Part shown: piece after piece, positions 1 to 7,773 of the stretch | How the letters are laid out: every line of letters begins with the position of its first letter | How positions within the stretch are numbered: the first letter of the stretch is position 1 | Assembly (NCBI GenBank): GCA_035550315.1 | Contig: DASZPL010000051.1 | Coordinates: 1 to 19,005 of the forward strand | DNA length: 19,005 bases | Direction: 5' to 3' | Source of the DNA: DASZPL01 sp035550315 | GTDB taxonomy: Bacteria; Actinomycetota; Actinomycetes; JAFAQI01 | Translations under genes and position numbers: made by a program | The notes under the pieces: generated by a model | What the model was told of the DNA's origin: nothing | Database searches by the model: none | The model's input: only the letters and a program-made list of their open reading frames with translations

Positions 1-1400
1 GCCGTCGCGGCATCCACCGACACGTGCTGCGGCGAGCCACTCGCCGGCGTCAGGACAACCCGATAACCGGTGACCGCGGCGGCGCCCTTCGTCGCGACCG
101 ACGGCCGCCACGTCACTGTGACGTTGCGGTGCGGGTGCTTCTTGCCCGCTGAGTGCACCGTCGCGGTGAGGTGTCGGGGCGCGGCCGGTGTCGGTGTCGG
201 CCGGAACCAGTCGCTCATCAGGCCAAGCGCGGCCGCGAACTGGCCGCCGCTGGTCGTCGTCGATCCGGCCGACCCGCGCAGCGTCAACTCCGTCACGCGG
301 CCGCCCCAGGAGCCGTTGCCGTCGCGCGCGGTGACGAGGATCGCGCGCAACGTCCCGATCTGCGGGTAGGCGGCGGCGATGGTGCTGGCCGAGCGACTGG
401 TCGTCCAGCTGTGGGCCTGGTTCGGTACGACGCCGTCGTACGGATCCTTCTGCGCGGGCAGGTAGGGCTGCCCGCCGGACACCGTCCAGCCCCCGTCGGC
501 CGCGCTGTACTGCGCCAACACCGGCGCGTCCGAATCGTCGACCAGGATTTGGCCCGCGGTGGCTGCCACCGCCGCCGTGGCACGCGCGACCTCATGTGAC
601 TCGCCGCCGTATGCCTGGTCCCGGGTGTCACCGAACACGTCAAACCAATGCGTCTTCGGGTGCTGCATCCCGCGGGCGGCATACGTGCGGGCAGCGATGG
701 CCTGCGCCCGCAACGCCGCGACCGGCCACGACGCGGGCATCTCGGACGGCACGACACCGCCCAGGTAGCTCTCCAGCGGCAGCTGGTTGACCAGCTCGAC
801 CTGGCCGCCGCGGACCTGGACCAGCAGGATGCCCCGGTAGCTGACCGGCCCGTTGGGCTGGTCGACGGTCACCAGTCCGCCGGGTGCCCGGAACACCGCC
901 GACGTGTCCTCGGTTGCCGCCTGGTGCCAGTGGCCGTTCCACCGCTCCTTCAACGCCAAGGCGGTGTCGACCAGCTGCAGCCGGTACGACGTGATCGGGT
1001 AGCCGTGCTTCGGTGACTGCGTCGGCAGCTTGGTGCGCTTGCCGCCATCCCCCAGCTTCAGGTCCGGCGCGGGCAGGACCTGCACGTACCCCAGGTGCGG
1101 GGCGTCGGCAGCCGACAGCAGCACCCGGATCGGCCTGCTGGCCGGCTCGGTCTGCAACGTGGTGTGCGGGTAGTAGAAGCGCACGATCTGGTGTGCCGAC
1201 AGGCCGCGCCTCGCGGCGCCGTACGCACCCCACTGCGACATGCCGTGGCCGTGGCCGTAGCCGTGACCGGCGATGGTGAACACACCCCCAGGCGGCACCG
1301 GGTAGCGCTCGACCGGCGGCGACGCCGGCGCCGCGACCGCGGGCCCGGCGAGGCCGGCGAGCACCACGGCGAATCCGGCAACCCGGCACAGACCTCGCAT
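1..1400 (-). CDS. SpoIID/LytB domain secreted protein, 3' end outside the window
   Basis: The minus frame from ATG 1400 stays open to the window edge, giving 466 codons. Residues 1-24 look like a Sec signal peptide (hydrophobic core, then AVA-AP). A His/Gly-rich stretch with HGHGMSQWGAYG (about residues 47-62) and a body containing VPSEMP (Glu at residue 220, nt 741-743) match the SpoIID/LytB family. In SpoIID, the equivalent Glu is needed for lytic transglycosylase activity on peptidoglycan. After about residue 405 the chain enters what looks like a fibronectin type III repeat (NVTVTW, then GYRVVLTP). Inferred role: extracellular cell-wall remodelling. In actinobacteria such proteins are not confined to spore formers. 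It is divergent from the LCP gene at 1504. No clear Shine-Dalgarno precedes ATG 1400, but this start gives the only sensible signal peptide. The family call is firm; the substrate is unknown. Confidence 0.88.
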   Translation of the reverse strand, partial: MRGLCRVAGFAVVLAGLAGPAVAAPASPPVERYPVPPGGVFTIAGHGYGHGHGMSQWGAYGAARRGLSAHQIVRFYYPHTTLQTEPASRPIRVLLSAADAPHLGYVQVLPAPDLKLGDGGKRTKLPTQSPKHGYPITSYRLQLVDTALALKERWNGHWHQAATEDTSAVFRAPGGLVTVDQPNGPVSYRGILLVQVRGGQVELVNQLPLESYLGGVVPSEMPASWPVAALRAQAIAARTYAARGMQHPKTHWFDVFGDTRDQAYGGESHEVARATAAVAATAGQILVDDSDAPVLAQYSAADGGWTVSGGQPYLPAQKDPYDGVVPNQAHSWTTSRSASTIAAAYPQIGTLRAILVTARDGNGSWGGRVTELTLRGSAGSTTTSGGQFAAALGLMSDWFRPTPTPAAPRHLTATVHSAGKKHPHRNVTVTWRPSVATKGAAAVTGYRVVLTPASGSPQHVSVDAAT

Positions 1401-1450
1401 CACAGCCGTCACAACCAGCTCAAGGGTAGGGGCCGATGATCGGCGCGACC

Positions 1451-1456
1451 TATGAT
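1451..1456 (+). promoter_or_regulatory. candidate -10 box (TATGAT) for the first LCP gene
   Basis: TATGAT is close to the sigma-70 family -10 consensus. It would place a start near 1463, about 40 nt ahead of GTG 1504. No convincing -35 hexamer is seen 16-18 nt upstream, so this is a weak call. Confidence 0.35.
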
Positions 1457-1491
1457 TGACGGTGGATCGGGCGAGTCACCCGTTGCCGAAT

Positions 1492-1497
1492 AAGGAG
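1492..1497 (+). promoter_or_regulatory. ribosome binding site deciding the LCP start
   Basis: AAGGAG sits 6 nt before GTG 1504. It favours 1504 over the in-frame upstream TTG at 1456, which has no comparable site. Confidence 0.7.
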
Positions 1498-1503
1498 CCA
1501 CTC

Positions 1504-3132
1504 GTGACGACCCCCCGCTGGGCGCGGGTCACTGGCTGGTCACTGGCCGCGATCCTCATCATCATCGTGGTGCTGGCCGCCGACGGCTACTTCCTGTTCG
1601 TCGCCCGGCACAGTTCGACCGGCGCCGTGTGGGCGATCTCCGTCGCCGGCGGGCTGATCCTCGTCGGCGGGCTGGCCGCCCTCGTCGTCCGCGACCGATC
1701 GCTCACCGCCGTCCCCGTCATCGTCGCGATCGTCGGCGTGTTGATCGGGCTCGGCGTCTACATCCCGTATCGGCACCTATGGGGTCAGATCACGGTCAAG
1801 CCGATCGAACGGGTCAACAAGGAGCCGGAGCACCTGGTCAAGAACGCCGAGAACTTCCTGCTGATGGGCTCCGACCTGCGCGGCAAGGGCGATGCCCGGT
1901 TCGGCGAGCACAGCGGCTGCAACTGCTCGGACACGACGATCCTGGTGCACCTGTCGGCGGGCGCGCGCAGCGCGACGATGATCAGCATCCCGCGCGACTC
2001 GTGGGTGCAGATCCCGGCATGCAAGCTGCCCGACGGGCAGGACTCCACCCCGCAGATGAGCAAGTTCAACGCGGCGTACTCCATCGGCGGACCGAGCTGC
2101 ACCGTGTCGACGGTCGAGCAGTTGACGCACGTGCCGATCGATCACTACGCGGTGATCGACTTCAACGGGTTCGTCAACGTCGTGAAGGCGCTCGGCGGCG
2201 TCCAGATGTGTGTCGCGAAGCCACTCGACGACCCGGTGCAGTTCGTCGCCGGACACTGGCAGGGCAGCGGATTGAACCTGCCGGCCGGCAAGCACGTCGA
2301 GATCAACGGCGACCAGGCACTGGCCCTGATGCGCGCCCGCTACAACCTCGACGGCGGCGGCGACCTCCCTCGGATCAAACGGCAACAGCAGTTCATCGGC
2401 GCCGTGATCCGCAAGGCGTTCAGCACCGGTCTGCTGGTCGACTTGCCGAAGCTCTACGGCGTGATCAACGCCGCCACCAAGTCGCTCACGACTGACGGGT
2501 TCGGCATCGGCCAGATGAAGAAACTGGCCGACGCGGTGCACGACGTCGGCCCCGGGGGGGTACGGCTGCTCACCGTGCCGACACTGACCGACCAGCCCGG
2601 CCTGCCGTACGGCGACGTCGAGTGGGATCCGACACTCGCGCCGGCGCTGTGGAACGCGATCCGCCACGACCGGCCGATCCCTGGCACCAAGCCGACCACC
2701 TCACCGTCACCGTCGGCCTCCCCCACGCCGTCCGGGCCGAAGCTGATCGTGCCGCCAAGCAGCATCAACGTCGCCGTACAGAACGGCACCGGTGAGCAGG
2801 GGATCGCGCACAAGGTGGCCGGACAGCTGACCGCCCTCGGCTTCCACGTGGTCAGCGTCGGTGACGCCGCGACGACCGACCACGCGACGACGCTGGTGGA
2901 GTACGGCAGCACAAAAGTTCAGTCGTCGCAGACCGTTGCCGCCGCCATCCCGGGCGCCGTCCGGCAAGCCGATCCGACCGCAGGCACCACGATCACCGTG
3001 ATCGTCGGCCGCAACTTCACGAAGACCCAACCGGTGACGATCAGCAGCAGCAGCGGCACCACGTCGCCGACGCCAACGGCCACACCGTCGATCCCCTCGA
3101 CATCGGCAAGCCACGAGGGCTGCTTGCAGTAG
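1504..3132 (+). CDS. LCP (LytR-CpsA-Psr) family cell wall glycopolymer transferase with LytR_C domain
   Basis: The protein has 542 aa from GTG 1504. LCP enzymes transfer lipid-linked glycopolymers (teichoic acids, arabinogalactan, capsule) onto peptidoglycan outside the membrane. Three hydrophobic segments (about residues 11-33, 41-62 and 69-88) are followed by an LCP domain (about 117-310): GSDLRG, SDTTILVHL, SIPRDSW, a KFNAAYSIGG stretch, and a late RARYN/RIKRQQQF motif typical of the family. A Ser/Pro/Thr linker leads to a LytR_C domain (about 420-505, VAVQNGTG...VVEYG-type pattern). The tail is Ser/Thr-rich. Oddity: where the usual Arg of the R-S-D-T motif stands in the second LCP protein of this window, this one has Cys (CNCSDT, residues 139-144), with a Cys-Asn-Cys pair. 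The gene is convergent with the glycosyltransferase, 4 nt away. The family call is firm; the polymer is not identifiable. Confidence 0.92.
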   Translation: MTTPRWARVTGWSLAAILIIIVVLAADGYFLFVARHSSTGAVWAISVAGGLILVGGLAALVVRDRSLTAVPVIVAIVGVLIGLGVYIPYRHLWGQITVKPIERVNKEPEHLVKNAENFLLMGSDLRGKGDARFGEHSGCNCSDTTILVHLSAGARSATMISIPRDSWVQIPACKLPDGQDSTPQMSKFNAAYSIGGPSCTVSTVEQLTHVPIDHYAVIDFNGFVNVVKALGGVQMCVAKPLDDPVQFVAGHWQGSGLNLPAGKHVEINGDQALALMRARYNLDGGGDLPRIKRQQQFIGAVIRKAFSTGLLVDLPKLYGVINAATKSLTTDGFGIGQMKKLADAVHDVGPGGVRLLTVPTLTDQPGLPYGDVEWDPTLAPALWNAIRHDRPIPGTKPTTSPSPSASPTPSGPKLIVPPSSINVAVQNGTGEQGIAHKVAGQLTALGFHVVSVGDAATTDHATTLVEYGSTKVQSSQTVAAAIPGAVRQADPTAGTTITVIVGRNFTKTQPVTISSSSGTTSPTPTATPSIPSTSASHEGCLQ

Positions 3133-3136
3133 GACC

Positions 3137-4117
3137 TCAGCCGCCCGCGCGCCACGACGAGAGAAAGCCGACCCCCCAGCTCATATGCATCGTCAGCAAC
3201 ACCCCAGGAAGCATCAGCCGGCTGCGAGCCGGCAAGCCCCGGCCCACGCCGACCGACCCGGCGGTGACCAGCAGCAGGTAGCCGCCCGGCAGCACCAGGC
3301 CGACCAATTGGCCGGCCGCGGCGGCACCGATGCCCGCAAGCACGCCGAGCACCGTTGCCGGCGGCGCCAAGTAGCGGAAGTTCACCGACGAGGGATGGTG
3401 TCGCATCACCTGACGTCGCCACCGGCCGTAGTGGAAGTACTGCCGCGCCAGTGCCGACACCGTGCCCCGTGGCCGGTACGAGACCGACAGGTCCGGCGAG
3501 AACCAGACCTCGCCACCCGTCGAGCGGATGCGGTAGTTCATCTCCCAGTCCTGGGCGCGGCTGAACCGGGTGTCGTAGCCGCCGACCCGGTCGAGCGCCG
3601 AGCGCCGGAACACCCCGAGGTAGACGGTGTCCGCCGGCCCCTCCGCGCCGCCGACGTGAAACGGCGCGTTCCCGACCCCGAGCTTGCTGGTCATCGCGGC
3701 GGCGACCGCGCGCTCAAAGTCGTTGGCGCCCCGGGCCGACATCAGCCCGCCGACGTTGTCGGCACCGGTCCGCTCGAGCAGCTCGACCGCGGTCGTCAGG
3801 TAGCTCTGCGGCAACACGGAGTGGCCGTCGACGCGGGCGACGATCGGCTCGTCCGACGCCGCGATCGCCAGGTTGAGGCTGTCCGGCGTCCGGCCGGTCG
3901 GGCTGCGCACCAGCCGCACCCGGGCGTCGGCGGCCAGTTCTTCGGCGACCTTGTCGGTGCGGTCCTTCGACGGGCCGAGGGCAAGCACGATCCGCAGCGT
4001 GCCGGGGTAGTCCTGGTCGAGCACCGACTGCACCGCCGGCCGCAGATGCTTCTCCTCGTTGATCACCGGCAGCACGACCGCGACGCCGGGCCAACTGCGA
4101 TCGCTGCCGGATGTCAC
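3137..4117 (-). CDS. Family 2 glycosyltransferase with C-terminal membrane segments (ExoA-like)
   Basis: The protein has 326 aa from GTG 4117; an in-frame ATG at 4159 would add 14 residues. The GT-A fold starts with VAVVLPVINEE (residues 12-22). A metal-binding VDGH replaces the classic DXD (D98), AQDWEMNYRIR (D190) gives the acceptor-side acidic motif, and YFHYGRWRR is a (Q/R)xxRW-like motif. Residues about 250-320 are hydrophobic and should form two or three membrane helices. This arrangement resembles ExoA-type transferases that add sugars to lipid-linked intermediates at the cytoplasmic face. Its place between two LCP genes suggests it helps build the polymer that LCP proteins attach to the wall; that is inference. 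The 4117 start is preferred because the domain begins 11 residues in and a TAGCGT hexamer lies 8 nt upstream. ATG 4159 has only a poorly spaced AGGTGAG. Confidence 0.87.
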   Translation of the reverse strand: MTSGSDRSWPGVAVVLPVINEEKHLRPAVQSVLDQDYPGTLRIVLALGPSKDRTDKVAEELAADARVRLVRSPTGRTPDSLNLAIAASDEPIVARVDGHSVLPQSYLTTAVELLERTGADNVGGLMSARGANDFERAVAAAMTSKLGVGNAPFHVGGAEGPADTVYLGVFRRSALDRVGGYDTRFSRAQDWEMNYRIRSTGGEVWFSPDLSVSYRPRGTVSALARQYFHYGRWRRQVMRHHPSSVNFRYLAPPATVLGVLAGIGAAAAGQLVGLVLPGGYLLLVTAGSVGVGRGLPARSRLMLPGVLLTMHMSWGVGFLSSWRAGG

Positions 4118-4125
4118 AGCGCGCG

Positions 4126-4131
4126 ACGCTA
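4126..4131 (-). promoter_or_regulatory. candidate -10 box (TAGCGT) for the glycosyltransferase
   Basis: On the minus strand TAGCGT ends 8 nt before GTG 4117, so transcription would start 1-2 nt before the codon (near-leaderless). It would lie inside the coding region if ATG 4159 were the true start. Confidence 0.35.
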
Positions 4132-4167
4132 CCGCGTGGCATCCGGAGGGCCGGCGCATCGCTCACC

Positions 4168-4173
4168 TAGCAT
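4168..4173 (+). promoter_or_regulatory. candidate leaderless promoter -10 (TAGCAT)
   Basis: TAGCAT ends exactly 6 nt before ATG 4180, which would put the transcript start on the A of the start codon. No Shine-Dalgarno sequence precedes the ATG. This TANNNT-N6-ATG layout is the known signature of leaderless actinobacterial mRNAs. Confidence 0.6.
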
Positions 4174-4179
4174 CGCGCT

Positions 4180-5745
4180 ATGACGGGCCCGGACGACGGC
4201 CCGCCCGAGGGCGGCGAGACGCCCGCCCGGCGGCTGCCACCCGAACTCGATCCGCGGCAACCACCGACCCGGCGGGCGGCCCGAGCGGCTCGGCCGGCCG
4301 ATTCGGCGCCACCGCCGAGCGGCAAGAAGGTGCACTTCCGCCGCTGGCGCGGCTGGTCCCGGCGGCGAAAAATCGTGATGAGTGTCATCGCGGTGGTCGC
4401 CGCAGTCGTCATCTTCTATGTGAGCACCTTCGCCGCCGGCGTACTGAGCTTCGTCGGCCACTTGCACCACGTCGACGTGTTCTGCAACTCCTGCCACCGA
4501 CCGCCGGAAGGCGCCTCCGGCGACGACAACATCCTGATCGTCGGGTCGGACAGCCGGGCCGGCTTGACCAAGCGGCAGCAGCAGCACCTGCACGTCGGGC
4601 ACGACAGCGGCCGTCGCTCCGACACGATGATCCTGCTGCACCTTCCGGCCAGCGGGAAGCCGACGCTGCTCAGCCTGCCGCGCGACTCCTACGTCACGAT
4701 CCCGGCGCACCGCTCGCACGGTCAGGAAGTGCCGGCCCAGAAGAACAAGCTGAACGCCGCCTACTCGCTCGGCGGACCGCGGCTCACGGTGCGAACCGTT
4801 GAGTACAACACCGGCGTCCGGCTGAACCACTACATCGAGATCAACTTCGAAGGCTTCGTCAACATCGTCAACGCGCTCGGCGGCATCTCCATCTGTTCAG
4901 CGACTGCCATCCACGACCCGGTCCGCCGGGAGGGCAGCGGGTACGTCGGCAGCGGGCTGGAGCTGCCGAAGGGGACCAGCACGCTCAACGGCACCCGGGC
5001 GCTGGAATACGTCCGCGCCCGTGAGTTCGACCCGGCGCAGGGCGACCTCGGCCGGATCCAGCGGCAGCAAAAGTTCATGGCCGCGGTGATGAACAAGGCC
5101 AAGAGCCTGGGGCTGATCCTCAATACGCCGAAGCTGCTGCACTTCCTCGACACGACCGCGAGCTCGTTGACCGTCGACAACGGCTTCGGCGCGGGGCAGG
5201 TGATCAGCCTGGCGCGCCGGCTGCATTCGCTGTCACCGAAGAACGTCGACCTGCTGACCGTCCCGCTATCGAACACGGCGTACGCCACACCGGTCGGGTC
5301 CGCCGTGCTGTGGGATCCGGTGCTATCCAAGCGACTGTTCACGGACTTCCGGGAAGATCGGCCGATCACGAACGTGGTGCCGCCCCACCGGCTGACCGTG
5401 CCGCCGAGCTCGATCTCGCTGAAAGTGCTGAACGCCACGTCCCAGAACGGATTGGCGGCGCAGGCGGCCAGTGATCTCAGCGGCCTCGGCTTCGGGATCT
5501 CCGGCACCGGCAACGCCCCGAGCGGCTCCAGCCCGACCACCACGGTGGTCGAGTACGGCCCGACGCGCGCCGACTCGGCCCGCACCGTCGCGGCCGCGAT
5601 TACCGGCGCGGTGCTCCACGAGAATCAGTCGATCGGCGCTACCGTGAGAGTGCTCGTGGGGTCGAGCTACGAAGGTGTGAAACCGGTCCATATCTCCTCT
5701 GGCACAACCACCGTTCGGACGGGGGCTACCAACCCATGCAGTTGA
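4180..5745 (+). CDS. LCP (LytR-CpsA-Psr) family cell wall glycopolymer transferase with LytR_C domain
   Basis: The protein has 521 aa. A Pro/Arg-rich cytoplasmic N-terminus (1-63) leads to one membrane helix (about 64-92), a Cys-Asn-Ser-Cys pair (102-105) and then the LCP domain (about 116-320). That domain shows GSDSR (D124, R126), RRSDTMILLHL (R146, D148), SLPRDSY (R168, D169), KLNAAYSLGG and YVRAREFD with RIQRQQKF. These include the Arg and Asp residues that bind the lipid pyrophosphate in LCP structures. A LytR_C domain (about residues 405-500) closes the protein. It is a single-pass LCP, unlike the three-pass paralogue at 1504. Its last 10 nt overlap the start of the DUF3048 gene, so the two are probably one operon. 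Expected role: ligation of a secondary wall polymer to peptidoglycan. Confidence 0.93.
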   Translation: MTGPDDGPPEGGETPARRLPPELDPRQPPTRRAARAARPADSAPPPSGKKVHFRRWRGWSRRRKIVMSVIAVVAAVVIFYVSTFAAGVLSFVGHLHHVDVFCNSCHRPPEGASGDDNILIVGSDSRAGLTKRQQQHLHVGHDSGRRSDTMILLHLPASGKPTLLSLPRDSYVTIPAHRSHGQEVPAQKNKLNAAYSLGGPRLTVRTVEYNTGVRLNHYIEINFEGFVNIVNALGGISICSATAIHDPVRREGSGYVGSGLELPKGTSTLNGTRALEYVRAREFDPAQGDLGRIQRQQKFMAAVMNKAKSLGLILNTPKLLHFLDTTASSLTVDNGFGAGQVISLARRLHSLSPKNVDLLTVPLSNTAYATPVGSAVLWDPVLSKRLFTDFREDRPITNVVPPHRLTVPPSSISLKVLNATSQNGLAAQAASDLSGLGFGISGTGNAPSGSSPTTTVVEYGPTRADSARTVAAAITGAVLHENQSIGATVRVLVGSSYEGVKPVHISSGTTTVRTGATNPCS

Positions 5746-6770
5746 ACGGCGCGCGGCGCGCCATCGGCGTGGCGGCGGCCCTGACCCTCATCGGCACGGC
5801 GGCCGGCTGCGGCGGCAAGGACCACGGCTCGCCGCTCGCGGCCCGCTCACTCGGGCCGCATGCGCAGCACCAGCCGCCGACCTGTCCGCTCACCGGCAAG
5901 CCGGTCACGCGCGCCGAGAACCGGCATCGGCCGGCCGTGGCCGTGAAGATAGACAACATCGCGCAAGCGCTGCCGCAGGCAGGGCTCAACCGAGCCGACC
6001 TGGTCGCCGAGGAACTCGTCGAAGGCGGCCTGACCCGGCTGTTCGCGGTGTTCCAGTGCGACAGCGCCCCGACCGTCGGGCCGATCCGCTCCGCGCGGGA
6101 GTCCGACGCCGACCTGCTCGCGCTGTTCCACGGCAGCGTGTTCGCCTACTCGGGCGCGAACCCGAAGGACATGCCGCCGATCGTCGCGCACGGCGACGCC
6201 GCACTCGTCTCAGAGGCCAGCCATCCACTGGCGTTCACCCGGTCGACGTCGCGCTACGCGCCGCACAACGTGTTCGCGTCGACGCAGACGCTGCTGAAGA
6301 CCGGCCTCGGGCTGCGGCCGCACCTGCACGCCCCCAAGCCGTGGTTCCGCTACGGCCCGCTGAGCAACCCGGCGAAGCGAGCCCACAGCGTCTCAATGAC
6401 CTGGCCGGCGGCCAGCGCCGGCTGGACTTGGTCGAAGACCGAGTGGCTGCGCACCCAAGGTGGTGTGGCCGACAACCTCGCCAACGGCTCGCGGGTCAGC
6501 GCCAGCAACGTGGTGATCCTCAACGTGCCGATTGCCAGCACCGGGTTGCGCGACGTCGCCGGCAGCCCGTCACCGCTGGTCGTGACCGTCGGCCACAACC
6601 AGGCCTGGGTGCTGCGCAACGGCAAGGTCGTCAAGGGCAGCTGGCGCCGACCGACGCTGGGCAGCCAACTGAGCCTGCTGGACCGCCGCGGCCACCCGAT
6701 CGCGCTCGCACCCGGCCGGACCTGGATCGAGCTATTGCCGGTCGGCCGGACCCCAACTATCCAGCGCTGA
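5736..6770 (+). CDS. DUF3048 domain lipoprotein (YerB-like)
   Basis: The protein has 344 aa. Residues 10-24 are hydrophobic and end at TAAGC, giving a plausible though relaxed lipobox with Cys25 as the lipidated residue. After that, a conserved block CPLTGKPV ... RPAVAVKIDN (about residues 49-75), then ADLVAEELVEGG and GPIRSARESD, matches the DUF3048 family. The second half contains the usual C-terminal part (VTVGHNQAWVLRNGKVV, then a GRTWIELLP ending). Family function is unknown; it is exported and found beside envelope genes. ATG 5736 lies inside the end of the upstream LCP gene, which points to translational coupling. The 3' end overlaps the convergent PEBP gene by 14 nt. The family call is good; no enzymatic role can be claimed. 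Confidence 0.87.
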   Translation: MQLNGARRAIGVAAALTLIGTAAGCGGKDHGSPLAARSLGPHAQHQPPTCPLTGKPVTRAENRHRPAVAVKIDNIAQALPQAGLNRADLVAEELVEGGLTRLFAVFQCDSAPTVGPIRSARESDADLLALFHGSVFAYSGANPKDMPPIVAHGDAALVSEASHPLAFTRSTSRYAPHNVFASTQTLLKTGLGLRPHLHAPKPWFRYGPLSNPAKRAHSVSMTWPAASAGWTWSKTEWLRTQGGVADNLANGSRVSASNVVILNVPIASTGLRDVAGSPSPLVVTVGHNQAWVLRNGKVVKGSWRRPTLGSQLSLLDRRGHPIALAPGRTWIELLPVGRTPTIQR

Positions 6771-7242
6771 ACAAGCCGGTCAACGTGCCCTCAGCCAGCA
6801 CGTGGCCGCGGATCACGAAGTTGAACTTCGCGTACGTCGTCGTCTCGTCGACGCCGAGCGACTCAAGGTCCAGGGCGCGCACCGTGAAGTGGTAGTGGTG
6901 CGGTGGGTCGTCCGGCGGCGGCGCCATCCCGCCGTACTGCGACTCACCCCAGTCGGTGAAGCCCAGCACGCTGCCCTTCGGGTTCTTGCCGGCAGCGCCG
7001 GCGCCGACCGGCAGCGACGTCGTCGACGGGTCCAGGTCGAACAACACCCAGTGGCTGAAGCCAACCGTCGTGGGCGCATCCGGGTCGTAGCAGGTGACCG
7101 CGATGCTCTTCGTGCCTTCGGGCACGCCGGACCACGACAGGTCCGGGCTGATGTTGTCGCCGCCGGCGGCGGTGTGAGCGGCCGCGGCAGGAATCGGCTC
7201 GCCGTCGGCGAACTGGCTACTGGTGACGGTGATCTCGGTCAT
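6757..7242 (-). CDS. YbhB/YbcL-type phosphatidylethanolamine-binding-like protein (PEBP family)
   Basis: The protein has 161 aa, the usual length for bacterial YbhB/YbcL proteins, and no signal peptide. Family motifs are present: DNISPDLSW (29-37), the CYDPDAP pocket (51-57), HWVLFDL (64-70), a GG-MAPPPDDPPHHYHF region (104-119) and a final RGHVLAEGTLTGLF. The family binds small anionic ligands in a conserved pocket; no enzymatic function is established for the bacterial group. ATG 7242 is preceded by AGGAT 7 nt away. The same region reads GAGGAT-N6-ATG, so either a weak ribosome site or a weak -10 could be meant. The open frame extends upstream to 7722, but those residues lie antisense to the SsgA-like gene and show no PEBP similarity. 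It is divergent from that gene. Confidence 0.92.
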   Translation of the reverse strand: MTEITVTSSQFADGEPIPAAAAHTAAGGDNISPDLSWSGVPEGTKSIAVTCYDPDAPTTVGFSHWVLFDLDPSTTSLPVGAGAAGKNPKGSVLGFTDWGESQYGGMAPPPDDPPHHYHFTVRALDLESLGVDETTTYAKFNFVIRGHVLAEGTLTGLFSAG

Positions 7243-7340
7243 AGGACGATCCTCGCAAATCGCTCCGGCCGGTCCGGGAGCAGCCGTCACCCCGCCGACG
7301 CTGGCTCGTTGAGCCGTCGAACAACCAGCGCCCGCCCGCC

Positions 7341-7345
7341 GGAGG
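7341..7345 (+). promoter_or_regulatory. ribosome binding site of the SsgA-like gene
   Basis: GGAGG lies 5 nt before ATG 7351, fixing the start among several possible upstream codons. Confidence 0.7.
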
Positions 7346-7350
7346 TCCCG

Positions 7351-7761
7351 ATGCTGCACTCGCCGAGCACCATCACGGCGCCGCTCCCGCTCGTCGTCAG
7401 TGCCGACACCGGCGACGCCGAGATCGCCGGCGAGCTCCGCTACGACCCGTCGGACCCGTTCGCCGTCACCCTGGCGATGGGCGTCGACTTCGCCGAGCCG
7501 GTCGTCTGGGTGTTCGCCCGCGACTTGCTGTATGCCGGCACCCAGGAAGGCTCCGGCGAGGGTGACATCACGATCGAGCCGGCCGACGACGAGCACGGCC
7601 GCTGGGTGCGGATCACGCTCGCGACCGACTGCCTGGCGACCATGCTGGCGCCCCGCGACCGCGTCGTCGAGTTCCTGGTCGACACCTACATGCGGGTGCC
7701 GACCGGCTGCGAGCTCGACCACGTCGATCTCGACGCCGAGCTCAGCGCGCTGCTGAGCTGA
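7351..7761 (+). CDS. SsgA-like protein (SALP), sporulation/cell division regulator family
   Basis: The protein has 136 aa, the standard SALP length. It carries the family core: LRYDPSDPFAVTLAM (29-43), the EPVVWVFARDLL segment (49-60), GEGDITIEP (69-77) and the C-terminal FLVDTYMRVPTG followed by DLDAELSALL. SsgA/SsgB proteins in Streptomyces position FtsZ at sporulation septa; SsgB-like members also occur in actinobacteria with simple life cycles. It stands alone, with no ssgR-type regulator or ftsZ nearby, and is divergent from the PEBP gene with a 108-nt gap where no clear -10/-35 pair was found. Whether it is an SsgB orthologue or another SALP cannot be decided by eye. Confidence 0.9.
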   Translation: MLHSPSTITAPLPLVVSADTGDAEIAGELRYDPSDPFAVTLAMGVDFAEPVVWVFARDLLYAGTQEGSGEGDITIEPADDEHGRWVRITLATDCLATMLAPRDRVVEFLVDTYMRVPTGCELDHVDLDAELSALLS

Positions 7762-7773
7762 CCTCGTAACGGA

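Noticed and set aside
3185..4183. Long plus-strand open frame of 332 codons opposite the glycosyltransferase
   Set aside because: His/Arg/Gln-rich composition without any domain motif; it mirrors the third-position G/C bias of the real gene on the other strand.
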